Assembly: GCA_900770075.1 (NCBI GenBank)
Contig: CAAGIZ010000014.1
Span: forward strand, 1 to 8,109
Reading direction: 5' to 3'
DNA from: Spirochaetia bacterium
GTDB taxonomy: Bacteria; Spirochaetota; Spirochaetia; Treponematales; Treponemataceae
Length of the DNA stretch: 8,109 nt
Part shown: piece by piece, positions 7,617 through 8,109 of the stretch
Layout of the letters: each line of letters begins with the position of its first letter
How positions within the stretch are numbered: the stretch's first letter is position 1
Made by a program: the position numbers and the translations under genes
Notes under the pieces: generated by a model
Seen by the model: the letters and a program-made list of their open reading frames with translations, nothing else
What the model was told of the DNA's origin: nothing
Databases searched by the model: none

Positions 7617-7662
7617 TCTGCAAAAAAAATGAAAAAATTTTTAAAAAAATTAAAAAACGCTA

Positions 7663-7692
7663 TTGACCAAAAGTCCTGCAGGATGATATATT
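7663..7692 (+). promoter_or_regulatory. rRNA operon promoter P1 (extended -10), with A/T-rich upstream tract
   Basis: TTGACC (7663-7668, 5/6 of consensus) and TATATT (7687-7692, 5/6) are separated by 18 bases. A TG at 7684-7685 followed by one base makes an extended -10. The 40 bases before it (7621-7660) contain A and T tracts typical of an UP element, as expected for strong rRNA promoters. The predicted start is near 7699. The spacer contains the perfect palindrome TCCTGCAGGA (7674-7683). Confidence 0.7.
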
Positions 7693-7767
7693 CATTCTCG
7701 CACCGCAACGAAACAGCGGCTTACAAAAAAGTTTCAAAAAAAATAAAAAAAAAAGTTTAACAAGTAC

Positions 7768-7797
7768 TTGACAAAAAGTTTTAAGTTGTGTTAAACT
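7768..7797 (+). promoter_or_regulatory. rRNA operon promoter P2 (extended -10), tandem with P1
   Basis: TTGACA (7768-7773, perfect -35) and TAAACT (7792-7797, 4/6 with the key T, A and final T) are separated by 18 bases. TG at 7789-7790 plus one base makes an extended -10. A-tracts at 7725-7754 could act as an UP element. The predicted start is near 7804, about 105 bases after that of P1; tandem P1/P2 spacing of this order is known in bacterial rrn operons. The core is flanked by an 8-base inverted repeat (7754-7761 and 7790-7797), and the -35 overlaps the palindrome CAAGTACTTG (7761-7770). Confidence 0.75.
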
Positions 7798-7804
7798 CTT
7801 TTTC

Positions 7805-7822
7805 ACCGTCAGTTAAGACGGT
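7805..7822 (+). promoter_or_regulatory. boxB-like hairpin of the rRNA antitermination signal
   Basis: ACCGTC (7805-7810) and GACGGT (7817-7822) form a perfect 6-bp stem with loop AGTTAA. It lies at the very start of the P2 transcript, 6 bases before a boxA-like element. This matches the boxB-boxA order of bacterial rrn leaders. Confidence 0.65.
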
Positions 7823-7828
7823 TATTAA

Positions 7829-7840
7829 GTTCTTTGAAAA
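7829..7840 (+). promoter_or_regulatory. boxA-like antitermination element (GTTCTTTGAAAA)
   Basis: GTTCTTTGAAAA is the form of boxA seen in many non-enteric rRNA leaders. It matches 6 of 9 positions of the E. coli TGCTCTTTA. It is placed correctly, directly after the boxB-like hairpin and upstream of 16S. It would bind NusB-S10 to prevent premature termination of the untranslated rRNA transcript. A weak boxC-like CGTGTGGA occurs later at 7901-7908. Confidence 0.65.
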
Positions 7841-8063
7841 GAAAATCAGTGAAGGAAAAGAAAGACAAAACAGCAGGTGTAAAAGCGAAAGTTTTTATAC
7901 CGTGTGGAAAAAGTTTTTCGGTATGAACGAATGCCAGCGGGATTGTGGAAGCAATCCTGCAACGAAAATCCGGGACTGAAAGGTTTCGGATGTTCCTGTT
8001 AATTAGATTGGCTGGAACGAATGATTTATGGTAAATCTTGACCCTTTATTGGGTTTGAGAATA

Positions 8064-8109
8064 ATCATGGAGAGTTTGATCCTGGCTCAGAATAAACGCT
8101 GGCGGCGTG
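8064..8109 (+). rRNA. rrs: 16S ribosomal RNA, 5' end only (truncated by contig end)
   Basis: The universal 27F primer site AGAGTTTGATCCTGGCTCAG is present at 8071-8090, followed by the conserved AAACGCTGGCGGCG. By alignment with E. coli, where this site begins at base 8, the mature 5' end is about 8064. Only ~46 bases are present and the remainder lies off the contig. The bases AATAAACGCTGGCGGCGTG are too few to assign a genus. Confidence 0.97.

Larger units (their letters stand above)
7396..7662. other. Intergenic stretch between the operon and the rRNA promoters
   Basis: No coding region with a credible start, RBS and composition was found here. The left two thirds (to about 7620) is GC-rich and full of inverted repeats, unlike the flanking genes. 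The remainder, 7621-7660, is 35 of 40 A/T and lies directly upstream of promoter P1. No canonical intrinsic terminator (GC stem followed by a T run) is seen on the + strand after the small gene. Confidence 0.75.
7804..8063 (+). ncRNA. Structured rRNA leader (pre-16S 5' external region)
   Basis: About 260 bases between the P2 start and the 16S 5' end. After the boxB/boxA-like signals, several stems can be read directly: ATACCG 7897-7902 with CGGTAT 7919-7924; a 9-bp stem 7937-7945 with 7952-7960 (one G-U pair, loop TGGAAG); GTTCC 7992-7996 with GGAAC 8014-8018; GATTTA 8023-8028 with TAAATC 8032-8037 (3-base loop); and ACCC 8041-8044 with GGGT 8051-8054. In known rrn leaders such regions serve antitermination, ribosome assembly and pairing with sequence after the 16S for RNase III cleavage. 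That partner lies off the contig. Confidence 0.7.

Noticed and set aside
7309..7623. 104-residue - strand reading frame after the small gene
   Set aside because: It has only a TTG start, overlaps the end of a well-supported gene in antisense and spans the inverted-repeat block. It is more likely a by-product of the GC-rich repeat than a gene.
7788..7979. 63-residue + strand reading frame over the rRNA leader
   Set aside because: It begins inside promoter P2 and covers the boxB/boxA signals and leader hairpins. It has no ribosome binding site.
7396..8063. tRNA gene or CRISPR array in the intergenic/leader region
   Set aside because: No cloverleaf with a TTCRANNC-type T loop and no regularly spaced direct repeats could be found.

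Overview
The window reads as one whole assembly contig from a spirochaete, most likely a Treponema-like bacterium of moderate GC content. That assignment rests on the style of the proteins (a very large secreted-plus-membrane SpoIIE-type phosphatase beside a coiled-coil/TPR protein) and is an inference. The 16S fragment is too short to name a genus. Bases 1-33 are not genomic: they are the Illumina TruSeq read-1 adapter, left on the contig end. The contig stops 46 bases into a 16S rRNA gene, as expected when assembly breaks at a multicopy rrn operon.

The left and central parts (34-7395) hold three genes on the + strand that look like one transcription unit. The first is a 5'-truncated alpha-helical, TPR-like/coiled-coil protein (34-2289). 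It is followed after 48 bases by a 1565-residue membrane signalling protein (2338-7035). Nine bases later comes a small charged helical protein (7045-7395), whose ribosome binding site overlaps the preceding stop codon. The central protein has a signal peptide, a probable six-bladed sialidase/BNR-like propeller, two related Ig/Fn3-like domains, a third beta domain, one membrane helix, a short basic cytoplasmic loop, a second helix, a roughly 215-residue extracytoplasmic sensor region, a third helix, HAMP and a PP2C/SpoIIE serine/threonine phosphatase. It looks like a receptor that senses something outside the inner membrane and dephosphorylates a cytoplasmic partner. In the known families that partner is a STAS-type anti-sigma antagonist, but none is present here.

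The right part (7396-8063) carries no convincing gene. It has a GC-rich block of inverted repeats (7413-7616) that may be a dispersed intergenic element, then two tandem extended -10 promoters (P1 7663-7692, P2 7768-7797) with A/T-rich upstream tracts, then a structured rRNA leader with boxB- and boxA-like antitermination signals and several hairpins. The 16S gene starts at about 8064.

The most interesting items are the two-sensor phosphatase architecture with its enlarged C-terminal phosphatase segment, and the symmetry elements built into both rRNA promoters.
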